A DNA stretch of 43,329 nt from a bacterium (GCA_027319095.1 DAHVNW010000015.1:1-43329), one strand, 5' to 3'; positions 35,853-43,175 are shown, numbered from the stretch's first letter. Made by a program: numbers and translations. The notes: a model not told the origin generated them from the sequence alone.

Positions 35853-36197
35853 ATGGCTATAGACGATATGTTGTCAAAGCTTAAAGACATTGTAAGGGTA
35901 GTGGGCGATGCTACGAAAAAATATGGGAACTTAAAATTAAAAGCCCGTTAAGGAAAGTTCAGAAGGCATGCCTCTAGCATAAGACGGAACGCCGATATTA
36001 TTAAAGAAACTGAAAAAGCCGCTAACGATATAATAAATCTGCTTGGCGGAATAAATGTAAATTCCAACGATATCGATAAAAGACTACATAGTTTAATCGG
36101 CATTAATGCTACGGAAAAATATCATAAAAATAATTTTCTATCGGCAGTTTCGGTATATATTATTTTTTCTTGCTTTTCTCATACAAATATGGCATAA
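35853..36197 (+). pseudogene. small ORF interrupted by an in-frame TAA
   Basis: ATG 35853 after CGGAG opens a 32-codon frame (MAIDDMLSKLKDIVRVVGDA) ending at TAA 35949-35951. The same frame stays open for about 80 more codons (NADIIKETEKAANDIINLLGG) to TAA 36195-36197. Both parts are amphipathic and helix-rich. This looks like one small helical protein split by a nonsense change, or a 32-aa peptide with chance open frame behind it. No family recognised. Apart from this, 35727-36217 shows nothing else. Confidence 0.35.
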
Positions 36198-36217
36198 TAA
36201 TATCTTTCTAAAAAAGT

Positions 36218-36294
36218 GTCCCCATCGTCTAGCCGGCCCAGGACATCGCCCTTTCACGGCGGCAACACGGGTTCGAATCCCGTTGGGGACGCCA
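36218..36294 (+). tRNA. tRNA-Glu (TTC)
   Basis: The acceptor stem GTCCCCA pairs with TGGGGAC, the anticodon loop is CTTTCAC (anticodon TTC), the T-arm is CGGGTTCGAATCCCG, and the 3' end GCCA encodes the CCA. Confidence 0.96.
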
Positions 36295-36526
36295 AATTCT
36301 TTCCTTGGAATTCAATCTTACTATCTTACTATTTTTATTCGTTATTTAACATATTAAATTAAACTCACTTTTTTATTGACAATTAACGGGATAAAGTTAT
36401 AAAGTAATACATTGTGCTATTTTAGCAGATAGCTTGATTTTAATTGCATATAAATATTTTTTTTGATAATATTATATAATACAATAAATATTTAATTAAA
36501 TAATAATATTTTTATTTTAATAGCCA

Positions 36527-37213
36527 ATGATTCTGGAAGATATAAAATATCAGTTGGAGCAATTTTATAGTTTCGACAATATAAAATTATCCTTCGAAGC
36601 GTTAAATCAACAAGGTTTTATTTTTTTTTCCAATGGAAAGATATTAAGCGCCGTATGGGGACAAAAGCGGGATATCGAAGTATTTAGAGCTTTAAAAGAT
36701 TTAGATTTGAATATAAATATTCATGTCAGCATAGGAGAACCGCCTCCAGAAGCTACTTTAGGTAAATATTTCGATGAAATTTTAGAAACTGTAAACGAAA
36801 GTTCAAAAGACTCCGATCCTGAAAAAGATATTGACCGGAAGAATAATTCCAGAATGATTGACGCTACTGAGAAGGCAAGTCCAGGCTTAGTAGTCAGGAT
36901 TTCCGAAAGTCTTGCGGTTATTCCCGGGGTAGAGTCTATTCTTGCCGTTAAAGACGATGGTGAAGTTGTGTTTTCCAAAGGAGTCGATGACGCGGAATTC
37001 GAGTCGGCGGATGCCATGTTTTTATATAATCAGTCAAAGGAATTAGGAGACATTTTAAATTTTAATTCCTTAAAAAGCGCGATATGCGAAGCCAATAATT
37101 ATAAAAAAATTATAATTAACAATAAAAATATATTATATAGCATGAAAATTTCTTCGGAAGCTCCGGCGCTTAAAACCCAAATGGAAGCGGCAAAACTCAT
37201 TAAGGACTTTTAA
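36527..37213 (+). CDS. PATAN/DUF4388-like plus roadblock-like two-domain protein
   Basis: This 228-aa protein has an N-terminal part (about 1-75; QQGFIFFSNGKILSAVWGQK) resembling PATAN/DUF4388 modules. A variable linker follows (about 85-120). The C-terminal half (IPGVESILAVKDDGEVVFSK ... YKKIIINNKNILYSMKI) has the beta-alpha pattern of roadblock/LC7 proteins, which regulate small GTPases such as MglA. The next gene is also roadblock-like. No GTPase gene is in this window. The assignment rests on fold pattern only. Confidence 0.5.
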   Translation: MILEDIKYQLEQFYSFDNIKLSFEALNQQGFIFFSNGKILSAVWGQKRDIEVFRALKDLDLNINIHVSIGEPPPEATLGKYFDEILETVNESSKDSDPEKDIDRKNNSRMIDATEKASPGLVVRISESLAVIPGVESILAVKDDGEVVFSKGVDDAEFESADAMFLYNQSKELGDILNFNSLKSAICEANNYKKIIINNKNILYSMKISSEAPALKTQMEAAKLIKDF

Positions 37214-37259
37214 TTATTGTTTAATTATTATAGACAAGCAAAGTCTATTAATTAAATTT

Positions 37260-37985
37260 ATGAACGACAAAGAAAAAAGCATTATAGATAAAATACTTAA
37301 AATTGCCGGAGTAGATGCATGCGCGGTGTCTTCTTTAGACGGAGAGGTATTAAAATATGAGATAAACGATGCCGAGATACTGCCGGAGCAAATCAACAAA
37401 GTTTCTATCGAAATAAGCAAGCTTTTTGCTTCATATTCCATTTCGTCTATCGATATTTCTTCCCTTTATCTAAATTTTGAAGATAGGAATATTATAATCA
37501 ACGGTTTTGGAAGCGGCTTTATTTTTATTTTAAGCAAGAGGAATTCGAACATAAATCTTCTTAAAATGGAAACGTCTTATCTGGAAAGCGAATTTATAAA
37601 AATAGTAAATCAATCGCTGGGAAGTATTGGCGCAAAGCCTTTCGAAGCTTCGCAGGGCGATAGCGGACAACAAACGCAAACGTATTCAAAAAACGAAAAC
37701 GATGTTTTTGGTTCTATTCTTGGAGAAAAAGTTGCAAGTGAAATAAAGCCAGATAAATTAATTTCCATAGACAAGCTGGATTTCATTAAAGATGCTTTTT
37801 CAGCCAGTCTTGGTCCGATATCGTCTATGCTTTTCGATGAGAAAATCAGTGAATTAGACGAAGACGTTAATAAATTTAATGCGGATAATATAGATAGTCT
37901 AATAAATAAATTAGCTTATGAAATAGAGGACAAAAAAGATAAGGTAAATTTTATTAATAAAGCAAATAACATTATAAATTCGTAG
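37260..37985 (+). CDS. roadblock/LC7-like protein with C-terminal helical domain
   Basis: This 241-aa protein has an N-terminal roadblock-like domain (about 1-105; AGVDACAVSSLDGEVLKYEI ... ISSLYLNFEDRNIIINGFGSG) and a polar linker. Its C-terminal helical module, LDFIKDAFSASLGPISSMLF then SLINKLAYEIEDKKDKVNFI, resembles a small domain often attached to bacterial signalling proteins. It follows the PATAN/roadblock gene by 46 bp, so they are likely co-expressed. Likely partners are Ras-like GTPases, inferred from the family only. Confidence 0.5.
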   Translation: MNDKEKSIIDKILKIAGVDACAVSSLDGEVLKYEINDAEILPEQINKVSIEISKLFASYSISSIDISSLYLNFEDRNIIINGFGSGFIFILSKRNSNINLLKMETSYLESEFIKIVNQSLGSIGAKPFEASQGDSGQQTQTYSKNENDVFGSILGEKVASEIKPDKLISIDKLDFIKDAFSASLGPISSMLFDEKISELDEDVNKFNADNIDSLINKLAYEIEDKKDKVNFINKANNIINS

Positions 37986-38063
37986 AGTAGCTAAATAAAT
38001 TTATTTACGGCTCTTTTTTTGCGAAAAATGGCGGAGCATTATTCATTCTAATCTAACTAAATT

Positions 38064-38138
38064 GCCGGCGTGGCTCAGGGGTAGAGCAGCTGATTCGTAA
38101 TCAGCGGGTCGTAGGTTCGATTCCTATCGCCGGCTCCA
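38064..38138 (+). tRNA. tRNA-Thr (CGT), integration site of the adjacent element
   Basis: The acceptor GCCGGCG pairs with CGCCGGC. The anticodon stem CTGA/TCAG holds the loop TTCGTAA (anticodon CGT), the T-arm is GTAGGTTCGATTCCTAT, and the 3' end is T-CCA. The gene stays complete after integration because the element carries the 3' part. Confidence 0.97.
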
Positions 38139-38139
38139 T
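38090..38139 (+). repeat. attL: 50-bp core direct repeat, copy 1
   Basis: Identical to 41758-41807. It starts at CTGATTCG in the anticodon stem and ends one base past the tRNA CCA. Similarity continues for about 20 bp beyond with three or so mismatches, both copies reaching GTTCAAG. Confidence 0.95.
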
Positions 38140-38165
38140 ATTTAATAAGGTGTTCAAGCCTTTTT

Positions 38166-39245
38166 TCAATTCCCAGTTTTTTCCGTTTGTGCCAAATTTG
38201 TGCCAAATTTTAGCGCGTCAATTTGTTTTTTAAGGCGGGCGGCTCTGATAAGTCCTATATATCTGCTCGTAGTTCGCGGGTCTGCATGTCCTAATAACTG
38301 CTGTATGTCGTATATCTCACTATTACCCAAGTTCGCCAAATGGCTTGCGAATGTGTGCCTTAAATCGTGTATGTGCCAGTCGGTTTTAAGTCCGGCGTCC
38401 TTTAACGCCTTTTTAAAACTACGCTTAATATCGTAATAAGGTTTTTTTGTCTTCGGGTTTATAAAAGCATACCGTTCTTTTTTATTCATTGCTTTTAATA
38501 TTTTTAATAGTTCAGGCGCGATAGGTATTATACGCCCCTTGCCGCTTTTTGTATCCTCTCCTTTAAGCGTTATAAGTCCGGTTTTTAAATCTACCTGTGT
38601 CCATTCAAGGTTTAGGATTTCGCTTTTACGGCAACCCGTATAAATTAATGCGGTAAGTATGTTTTTTATGCCGCCTTTCGCGGCGTTAAGCAGTTTATTG
38701 ACTTCATCGGCTTGTAAATAATCGGTTCTTTGATTTTCTTTAAGCGGCTTTCTATTTTTTATAGCGTCCAATATCCCCCTGTCCAATATTTCCCATTCTA
38801 CCGCCTTTTTAAGCATTATTTTAAGGGTCATAAACAGGCGGTTAAAATTGGTATTGCCTGACCTGCCCAATACGTCTGTTTTTAAACTGTCTATATCTGA
38901 AATCGTGAAAGTGTTTATTTTTTTTTCTTCTCCAAAAAAGTTTAACAAGGTTCTAACAAAACTTTTAACCTTTTTATGTGATTTTAAAACGCTTTCAGTA
39001 TCTTTAAGATATTTATCGGCTAAGTCTTTGAAAGTGTAGTTATATGTTTTGGTTTCGAGATAGTGTCGTTTGCCTTCGTCGGCTATAAGTTTAGCATAAT
39101 AAGCCTTTGCCGTTTTTTCATTATTGGTTTTTAGCGATACTCTGCGGCGTCCTTTGTCTGTCGTTATATCGGCGTAAAAGGTATTGTTCCGCTTGTAGTA
39201 GCCCTTGCCAATTCCTTTACCCCTTGTATTTTTTTGCGTTTCCAT
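38166..39245 (-). CDS. int: tyrosine recombinase/integrase
   Basis: This 359-aa phage-type integrase has an N-terminal arm-binding region (RGKGIGKGYYKRNNTFYADI), a SAM-like core-binding domain (about 65-165) and a catalytic domain. Catalytic motifs are TGCRKSEILNLEW (first Arg), HDLRHTFASHLANLG (His-x-x-Arg) and LLGHADPRTTSRYIG (His and Tyr). It ends 27 bp from the tRNA-Thr gene, whose 3' part is its likely attachment site. Its stop region overlaps tandem repeats that may be integrase arm sites. Confidence 0.96.
   Translation of the reverse strand: METQKNTRGKGIGKGYYKRNNTFYADITTDKGRRRVSLKTNNEKTAKAYYAKLIADEGKRHYLETKTYNYTFKDLADKYLKDTESVLKSHKKVKSFVRTLLNFFGEEKKINTFTISDIDSLKTDVLGRSGNTNFNRLFMTLKIMLKKAVEWEILDRGILDAIKNRKPLKENQRTDYLQADEVNKLLNAAKGGIKNILTALIYTGCRKSEILNLEWTQVDLKTGLITLKGEDTKSGKGRIIPIAPELLKILKAMNKKERYAFINPKTKKPYYDIKRSFKKALKDAGLKTDWHIHDLRHTFASHLANLGNSEIYDIQQLLGHADPRTTSRYIGLIRAARLKKQIDALKFGTNLAQTEKTGN
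38186..38210. repeat. tandem GTGCCAAATTT repeats near attL
   Basis: Two direct copies of the 11-bp unit GTGCCAAATTT lie 47 bp inside attL within the 3' end of the integrase gene. A 24-bp stretch of this is identical, in the same orientation, to 41622-41645 near attR. Confidence 0.85.
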
Positions 39246-39338
39246 AAAATCTCCAAATAATAGAATGGCAGGTTAAATTAATAATTCCATGCTAATCAGA
39301 ATTAAGCCTTATACGGTTTAACCCGCCGACCTATGGCT

Positions 39339-39509
39339 TTAATAGGTAATAGTGCTTCGAGTAATCAAGTCATTGATGTCTTTTTCCTTAAAACGCAGAC
39401 CCGCAATTTTAACCGCTTTTAATTTGCGGCTATATACTAAATTGTAAACGCTTGAATGGCTTACATTCAGTATTTTTGCGACCTGCGATACGGTAAGTAA
39501 TTGCTCGAT
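39339..39509 (-). CDS. small helix-turn-helix protein, candidate excisionase
   Basis: A 56-codon minus-strand frame encodes EQLLTVSQVAKILNVSHSSV followed by YNLVYSRKLKAVKIAGLRFK, the MerR-like HTH of AlpA/Xis proteins. It lies just upstream of the integrase gene on the same strand, where excisionases usually sit. No ATG, GTG or TTG is in frame. ATC at 39507-39509 has a strong AGGAGGG six bases before it; alternatively one missing A in an A5 tract would join it to an ATG about 25 bp upstream. Confidence 0.7.
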   Translation of the reverse strand: MEQLLTVSQVAKILNVSHSSVYNLVYSRKLKAVKIAGLRFKEKDINDLITRSTITY

Positions 39510-39666
39510 ATTTTTCCCTCCTGCGCTTTGCGCATTTTAAAGTTAAATTTATTATATCATAAAAATATTGACATCTTTGCATTTTTTACTTGACATTTGC
39601 AAAATAGGGTGTTAAGTTGTTGCCGAAACAAAGAAGCAAAAAATCTAAAACAGGGAGGTGAAAATC

Positions 39667-39768
39667 ATGAAATTAGAAAAAGATTTAAGAAAATTTTTAT
39701 TCAACGTTTCAGTTGCAGTAATTGCGGCTGTGGCCTCTGCCTACATTGTAAAACAATTTGATTTATAA
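39667..39768 (+). CDS. 33-aa single-span membrane peptide
   Basis: ATG 39667 follows a strong GGGAGGTG. The peptide has a charged start (MKLEKDLRKF) and one hydrophobic span (NVSVAVIAAVAS). Two TTGACA-like -35 boxes lie upstream (39568 and 39590), the second 17 bp before a weak TAAGTT. A TATAAT on the opposite strand (39551-39556) could serve the HTH gene. Function unknown; no toxin family is recognised. Confidence 0.55.
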   Translation: MKLEKDLRKFLFNVSVAVIAAVASAYIVKQFDL

Positions 39769-39824
39769 TGTAAGCCATTATCATTAATATTTTAAAGGGG
39801 GTTGTTAATGGTATGTTTAGGCCA

Positions 39825-39881
39825 ACAAAAGCCCTGAGCCGTTTTTTTATTAATTTAATTAAAATGGTTCAGGGCTTTTGT
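39825..39881. terminator. bidirectional intrinsic terminator
   Basis: The arms ACAAAAGCCCTGAGCC (39825-39840) and GGTTCAGGGCTTTTGT (39866-39881) pair with one G-T wobble, and a T-run follows on the plus side. It separates the rightward peptide gene from the leftward second recombinase gene. Confidence 0.8.
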
Positions 39882-39889
39882 TTTTTGTA

Positions 39890-40819
39890 TTATTTCCCCA
39901 GATACGTCCTCGATATGTCTTCCCTGTTGTGTCCTAATTCTTCCGAAATAATCCGGCAGGCAGTATGATAGCCCTGTCTTTGCTTATCCGTCATGGCGTT
40001 ATATTTAAGACCCCCTGCGGCGGGAGCGGCTAAGCCAGTTATATCTTTATATCGTTCTTGTGCGTAGTTGTGCCGCAGGGCGTGGGGCGTTATGCCGGAG
40101 TTATTATCGAGCGTCTTTGCCTGTTTAGCGGCATAATCAATGGCGTTCCTGTTATTTTCAATCCTTCCGGTAAAATTATATCCCCTTATATCTTTTGCTA
40201 CTTGCGAAAGGACAACCCCGCCGTCTCTCATATTAAATTCTCTTGGGCGTCCGTTCTTACACCAAGACCCCTTTAATGCTAAATCGTTCCCCTGATTGAC
40301 TATATGTCCTTTTGACAGTTCATATACGACGTGCGCGGCTTCCTCTTTTCTTAATCCATAAGCGGCGGAGAGTTTAAGGGCGGATGAAGCGGCTATATTG
40401 ATTTTATCGAGTTGAGCCATCGTCCCCGCTGAAATAACGGCGGCTTTATTAATATTGGCTTTATTCAATACGTCCCGCCCCTTTGAGATACCGAGCGCCG
40501 CATTATCTATTATGGCAGCTTTATTCCCGCATTGTTCTAATACAGCCCTTAAAATATATGCTTTGTCCTGCATAGTTCCTATTTTATCGCCTTGAGCCTT
40601 CCAGCGTTCGACGACAGCCTTAAAATCATCTTTTGTTAATAATGTCGGGCTTTGCTGTTTCGTATTGACCTTATAACCCATATCCTTAAAATCTCTGGCG
40701 ATTGCTTCCGCCTTTTGTTGTAAATCGTGCTTTGTCTTTTCGGACAGCCCTTTCATGCCGTCCCTTTGCCGCGTCTTGATTTGTGCGGCGTAAAATCTCA
40801 TTTTATATTCAAGTTTCAT
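39890..40819 (-). CDS. second tyrosine recombinase-like protein (Integrase_1-like)
   Basis: This 309-aa protein has an N-terminal helical DNA-binding-like half and a C-terminal half with tyrosine recombinase motifs: YGLRKEEAAHVVY (Arg), HALRHNYAQERY (His-x-x-Arg) and EELGHNREDISRTYLGK (His and terminal Tyr). It resembles the integrase-domain proteins of some integrative elements. It faces left and ends at the shared terminator. The start on the minus strand is 40819 with GAGGTGA upstream. Its role beside a complete integrase is unknown. Confidence 0.8.
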   Translation of the reverse strand: MKLEYKMRFYAAQIKTRQRDGMKGLSEKTKHDLQQKAEAIARDFKDMGYKVNTKQQSPTLLTKDDFKAVVERWKAQGDKIGTMQDKAYILRAVLEQCGNKAAIIDNAALGISKGRDVLNKANINKAAVISAGTMAQLDKINIAASSALKLSAAYGLRKEEAAHVVYELSKGHIVNQGNDLALKGSWCKNGRPREFNMRDGGVVLSQVAKDIRGYNFTGRIENNRNAIDYAAKQAKTLDNNSGITPHALRHNYAQERYKDITGLAAPAAGGLKYNAMTDKQRQGYHTACRIISEELGHNREDISRTYLGK

Positions 40820-41046
40820 GTCATCACCTCTATATATTTGTATTTTGGGCGCAAAAATCCCGTTAATTTGTTGCCTATAAGTTCAAATAGCATTTTAAAA
40901 ATCTTGGGATGCCATACCCAGAGTTTAATTGGTGTTGCCGTCGTCCTTCCAGTTAGAAAGGTCATATCTTTGGTCTCAGGCACTCCTATTCCTGAGAGGT
41001 AATTTCCGTTATCTATTTTTAAAAATCAGATAATAACGGGGTTTTT

Positions 41047-41126
41047 AGCGCCCCCTTCAATGCGTTTTAATTTTTTAAAAAAAATTAAAACTTGCTCGCT
41101 TCGCTTCGCCGCATTTAAGGGGCGCT
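41047..41126. repeat. long imperfect inverted repeat
   Basis: The outer arms AGCGCCCCCTTCAATGCG and CGCATTTAAGGGGCGCT enclose a second palindrome, TTTTAATTTTTT/AAAAAAAATTAAAA. This gives a two-level hairpin. Confidence 0.65.
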
Positions 41127-41237
41127 GGAACGGATAGCATAGCGGTAAATCACAGGGGGGTTGAAAAAAATCCTTTCTGTTCAACTCATAACCATTATTG
41201 AATGGCTTACCGGAGACGGGAGAAAAAAACAGAAGTG

Positions 41238-41332
41238 CTTACAAACTGTTTTGATTTATGTCCGCTTGGGCTTGTTTGCCCCGGACATAAACCCTTCGGG
41301 TAAATCAAAAGGGCGTTTGTAAGGATTTTTTT
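41238..41332 (+). ncRNA. candidate structured RNA with terminator-like T-run
   Basis: Nested pairing: CTTACAAAC (41238-41246) with GTTTGTAAG (41315-41323), and TTTTGATTTA (41249-41258) with TAAATCAAAA (41301-41310). Inside are a hairpin TGTCCG...CGGACA extended by GGGC/GCCC (41259-41287) and a small ACCC-TTC-GGGT hairpin (41291-41301). Seven T follow at 41326-41332. This is a branched structure with an intrinsic-terminator end. No convincing promoter was found, and no known RNA family is recognised. Confidence 0.4.
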
Positions 41333-41336
41333 ATTG

Positions 41337-41356
41337 GATTAACCGGACGGTTAATC
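41337..41356. repeat. perfect inverted repeat
   Basis: GATTAACCG-GA-CGGTTAATC, directly after the T-run of the structured block. Confidence 0.7.
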
Positions 41357-41381
41357 ACGAAAAGAATAAAATATATAATAT

Positions 41382-41402
41382 AATTCTCGCTTAAAGAGAA
41401 TT
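41382..41402. repeat. operator-like inverted repeat
   Basis: AATTCTC-GCTTAAA-GAGAATT directly follows TATATAATATAA, so it may be a repressor site next to a -10 box. No gene follows it. Confidence 0.55.
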
Positions 41403-41621
41403 GCTGAAAAGGGGGGTAGTGTTACCACTATTCATAAAATATTCACGAATGATTTAATATGGAAAATATATAAAATAAAAAAAAATAAGTCAAATAATTT
41501 AATACCGCATGCTCTGTAAAGCGTTTCAGATATACAAAGAGTTATGAAAAACCTCACCCCCCCCCACTGTGATTGACGATGTTTAGAAAGGGCATATTTT
41601 AAGGCTGTTCGGCGTCCTCTA

Positions 41622-41645
41622 TTTGTGCCAAATTTGTGCCAAATT
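41622..41645. repeat. tandem GTGCCAAATTT repeats near attR
   Basis: Identical over 24 bp and in the same orientation as 38186-38209. It lies about 112 bp inside attR. In the circular form the two sets would flank the att core, as arm-type integrase sites do. Confidence 0.8.
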
Positions 41646-41757
41646 ATATACGAAAATATGGAAAATATGCTATGTTATGGTAAAATTAGAAAGTGATAAA
41701 AGCGTTGATATTACTGGGATATACGGTAAATGGCTAATTTTTTAAAACCCCTGTTTT

Positions 41758-41807
41758 CTGATTCGTAATCAGCGGGTCGTAGGTTCGATTCCTATCGCCG
41801 GCTCCAT
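41758..41807 (+). repeat. attR: 50-bp core direct repeat, copy 2 (partial tRNA-Thr)
   Basis: A perfect copy of 38090-38139, comprising the anticodon arm, T-arm and 3' acceptor of tRNA-Thr but no 5' half. It is not a functional tRNA. Confidence 0.95.
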
Positions 41808-41950
41808 GTTTTATAAGGGGTTCAAGAAACTAAAAAAGTAATTAATTAATAATACGCTGTAAAGTTATTGTCTGTCTATCAGAATCTTCCTGGCCCTGCG
41901 CTCGACGTTTTATGTAGATTATTCGCAATAAATTAAGATATTTTTATGTT

Positions 41951-42823
41951 TTAAGACAAATTGAAAGTTAAACTTTTATATATAGCGCACATATCTTCGT
42001 CTTTAAATTTATCGTATCCTAAAATATAAGAGTTGTTTATTGCTGAAGTTAAAGGAGAAAATGCCTTGAATTCCCCTGAAAGTTTAACGGCAAAATCTAA
42101 ATCCTTCTGCATATGCTTATATGGAAAATTAGCTTCATAATTATTCTCTATAATATTTTTTCCTTTCAGTTGGAACATTGGATTGGCGAATGCTCCGGAA
42201 TTCACAATATCGTAAACTACGTTTTCGTCCAACCCTATTTTTTTTGATAAATTTAATCCTTCGGCTAATGCGCCCATTGTAATTCCCATAATCTGGTTAT
42301 TTATAATTTTTAAATATGAAGCCTTAGGAATGTCGCCTAAATATAAAGCTCTTTTGCCCATCATATTAAAATATCGCAAAGAAAATTCAAAAGCCGTTTT
42401 ATCTCCGGAAGCTAAAATGATTAGAGAGCCTTCTTTTGCAGGAATCTTGCTTCCTATGACAGGAGCTTCTAAAAAGGAGGAAGACGGGGATTTAAGCTTG
42501 ATTTTTTTATATAGAGCCACAGAAAAATCCGGTTCTATAGTGCTCATGTTTATTATGATTTTTTCGCTCTTTAATCCTTCCAATAGCCCAAAGTTTCCCT
42601 CTAATATATTTGATAGGGCATTTGAATTCGATAACATAAGAATTATAATATTGCTTTCTTTTGCCAACTCTTTAGGCGTATCTAAAAAAATTGCGCCTTT
42701 CTTTATATGTTCTCCGGCTTTTTCTTTGGTTCTGTTATAAACATTTAAAGGCACGCCGTTTTTTAATAAATTTAAAGCCATTGGACCGCCCATTATGCCT
42801 AATCCTATAAAACCTATTTTCAT
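41951..42823 (-). CDS. beta-hydroxyacid dehydrogenase (GLYR/3-hydroxyisobutyrate dehydrogenase family)
   Basis: This 290-aa NAD(P)-dependent enzyme shows the Rossmann motif IGFIGLGIMGGPMALNLLKNG, the substrate motif EAPVIGSKIPAKEGSLIILA and the catalytic-lysine region YLKIINNQIMGITMGALAE. The substrate motif resembles glyoxylate/succinic-semialdehyde reductases more than 3-hydroxyisobutyrate dehydrogenase. ATG 42823 follows CGGAGGA on the minus strand. It stands alone just outside attR. Confidence 0.9.
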   Translation of the reverse strand: MKIGFIGLGIMGGPMALNLLKNGVPLNVYNRTKEKAGEHIKKGAIFLDTPKELAKESNIIILMLSNSNALSNILEGNFGLLEGLKSEKIIINMSTIEPDFSVALYKKIKLKSPSSSFLEAPVIGSKIPAKEGSLIILASGDKTAFEFSLRYFNMMGKRALYLGDIPKASYLKIINNQIMGITMGALAEGLNLSKKIGLDENVVYDIVNSGAFANPMFQLKGKNIIENNYEANFPYKHMQKDLDFAVKLSGEFKAFSPLTSAINNSYILGYDKFKDEDMCAIYKSLTFNLS

Positions 42824-42989
42824 TATTATAATCCTCCGAGTTATTAATTGAATTTAATTAAATTTGGCATATGTAAATTTTTTATTTTGAATATATAGCA
42901 AGTGCTGTGGAAACGGTTTTAGAATGCTAATTTATTTGATCAAATTATATCGTTATTTGATATTTGTGTCAATTATCAGGCTGCCTGAG

Positions 42990-43175
42990 CTATTACGCAA
43001 ATGCGGGGCTCATACAATATGTTTCCCGGCTTAGTCGGGTTTTACATCCTGTAAAGCGATAGTCTAGGAATTAAGGTTACATTCCTTTCGTTATTTTTGG
43101 TCAATTCGGCAATGGTTTTCCTTAAAGTTTCGTCCCTGTTTCCATAATATCATCTATCAATAGCTTTATTTTGAA
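42990..43175 (-). pseudogene. possible decayed phosphoribosyltransferase
   Basis: On the minus strand one frame reads LLIDDIMETGTKL and then a stop; a shifted frame continues LRKTIAELTKNNERNVTLIP and RLSLYR; a third reads VKPD-stop-AGKHIV. LLIDDIMETG matches the PRPP-binding loop of purine-type phosphoribosyltransferases, and KPD with a following aromatic position is usual downstream. At least one frameshift and two stops break it. The rest of 42824-43329 shows only a small palindrome (CCAATAAA/TTTATTGG, 43222-43245) and no other gene. Confidence 0.35.

Larger units (their letters stand above)
40820..41757. other. 938-bp non-coding, hairpin-rich part of the element
   Basis: No convincing gene is present on either strand. 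The block holds many inverted repeats: 41006-41040, 41047-41126, 41160-41186 (GTTGAA/TTCAAC), 41238-41323, 41337-41356 and 41382-41402. A run of nine C lies at 41557-41565. It could contain a replication or transfer origin, structured RNA or regulatory sites; no known family is recognised. Confidence 0.6.
38090..41807. mobile_element. integrated genetic element at tRNA-Thr
   Basis: A perfect 50-bp direct repeat at 38090-38139 and 41758-41807 spans the anticodon arm to the 3' end of tRNA-Thr and marks attL and attR. Unit length is 3,668 bp. The element holds an integrase facing the tRNA, a small HTH protein, a 33-aa membrane peptide, a second tyrosine recombinase-like protein and a large non-coding hairpin-rich block. 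No capsid, relaxase or replication protein is visible. It may be a satellite, a remnant of an integrative element, or a minimal mobile unit. Confidence 0.92.

Noticed and set aside
40727-41002. 91-codon plus-strand frame across the start of the second recombinase
   Set aside because: It overlaps the opposite gene's start, has no ribosome binding site or recognisable domain, and has irregular composition.
41415-41455. Short GTG-initiated frame after AAAAGGGGGG
   Set aside because: It codes only about 12 residues before a stop and has no support beyond the purine-rich stretch.
41557-41565. Nine-C tract as a phase-variation switch
   Set aside because: No gene or promoter lies within reach, so a slipping tract would have no evident target.
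41758-41807. Second tRNA-Thr gene
   Set aside because: Only the anticodon arm to the 3' end is present; the acceptor 5' strand and D-arm are missing. It is the attR copy.
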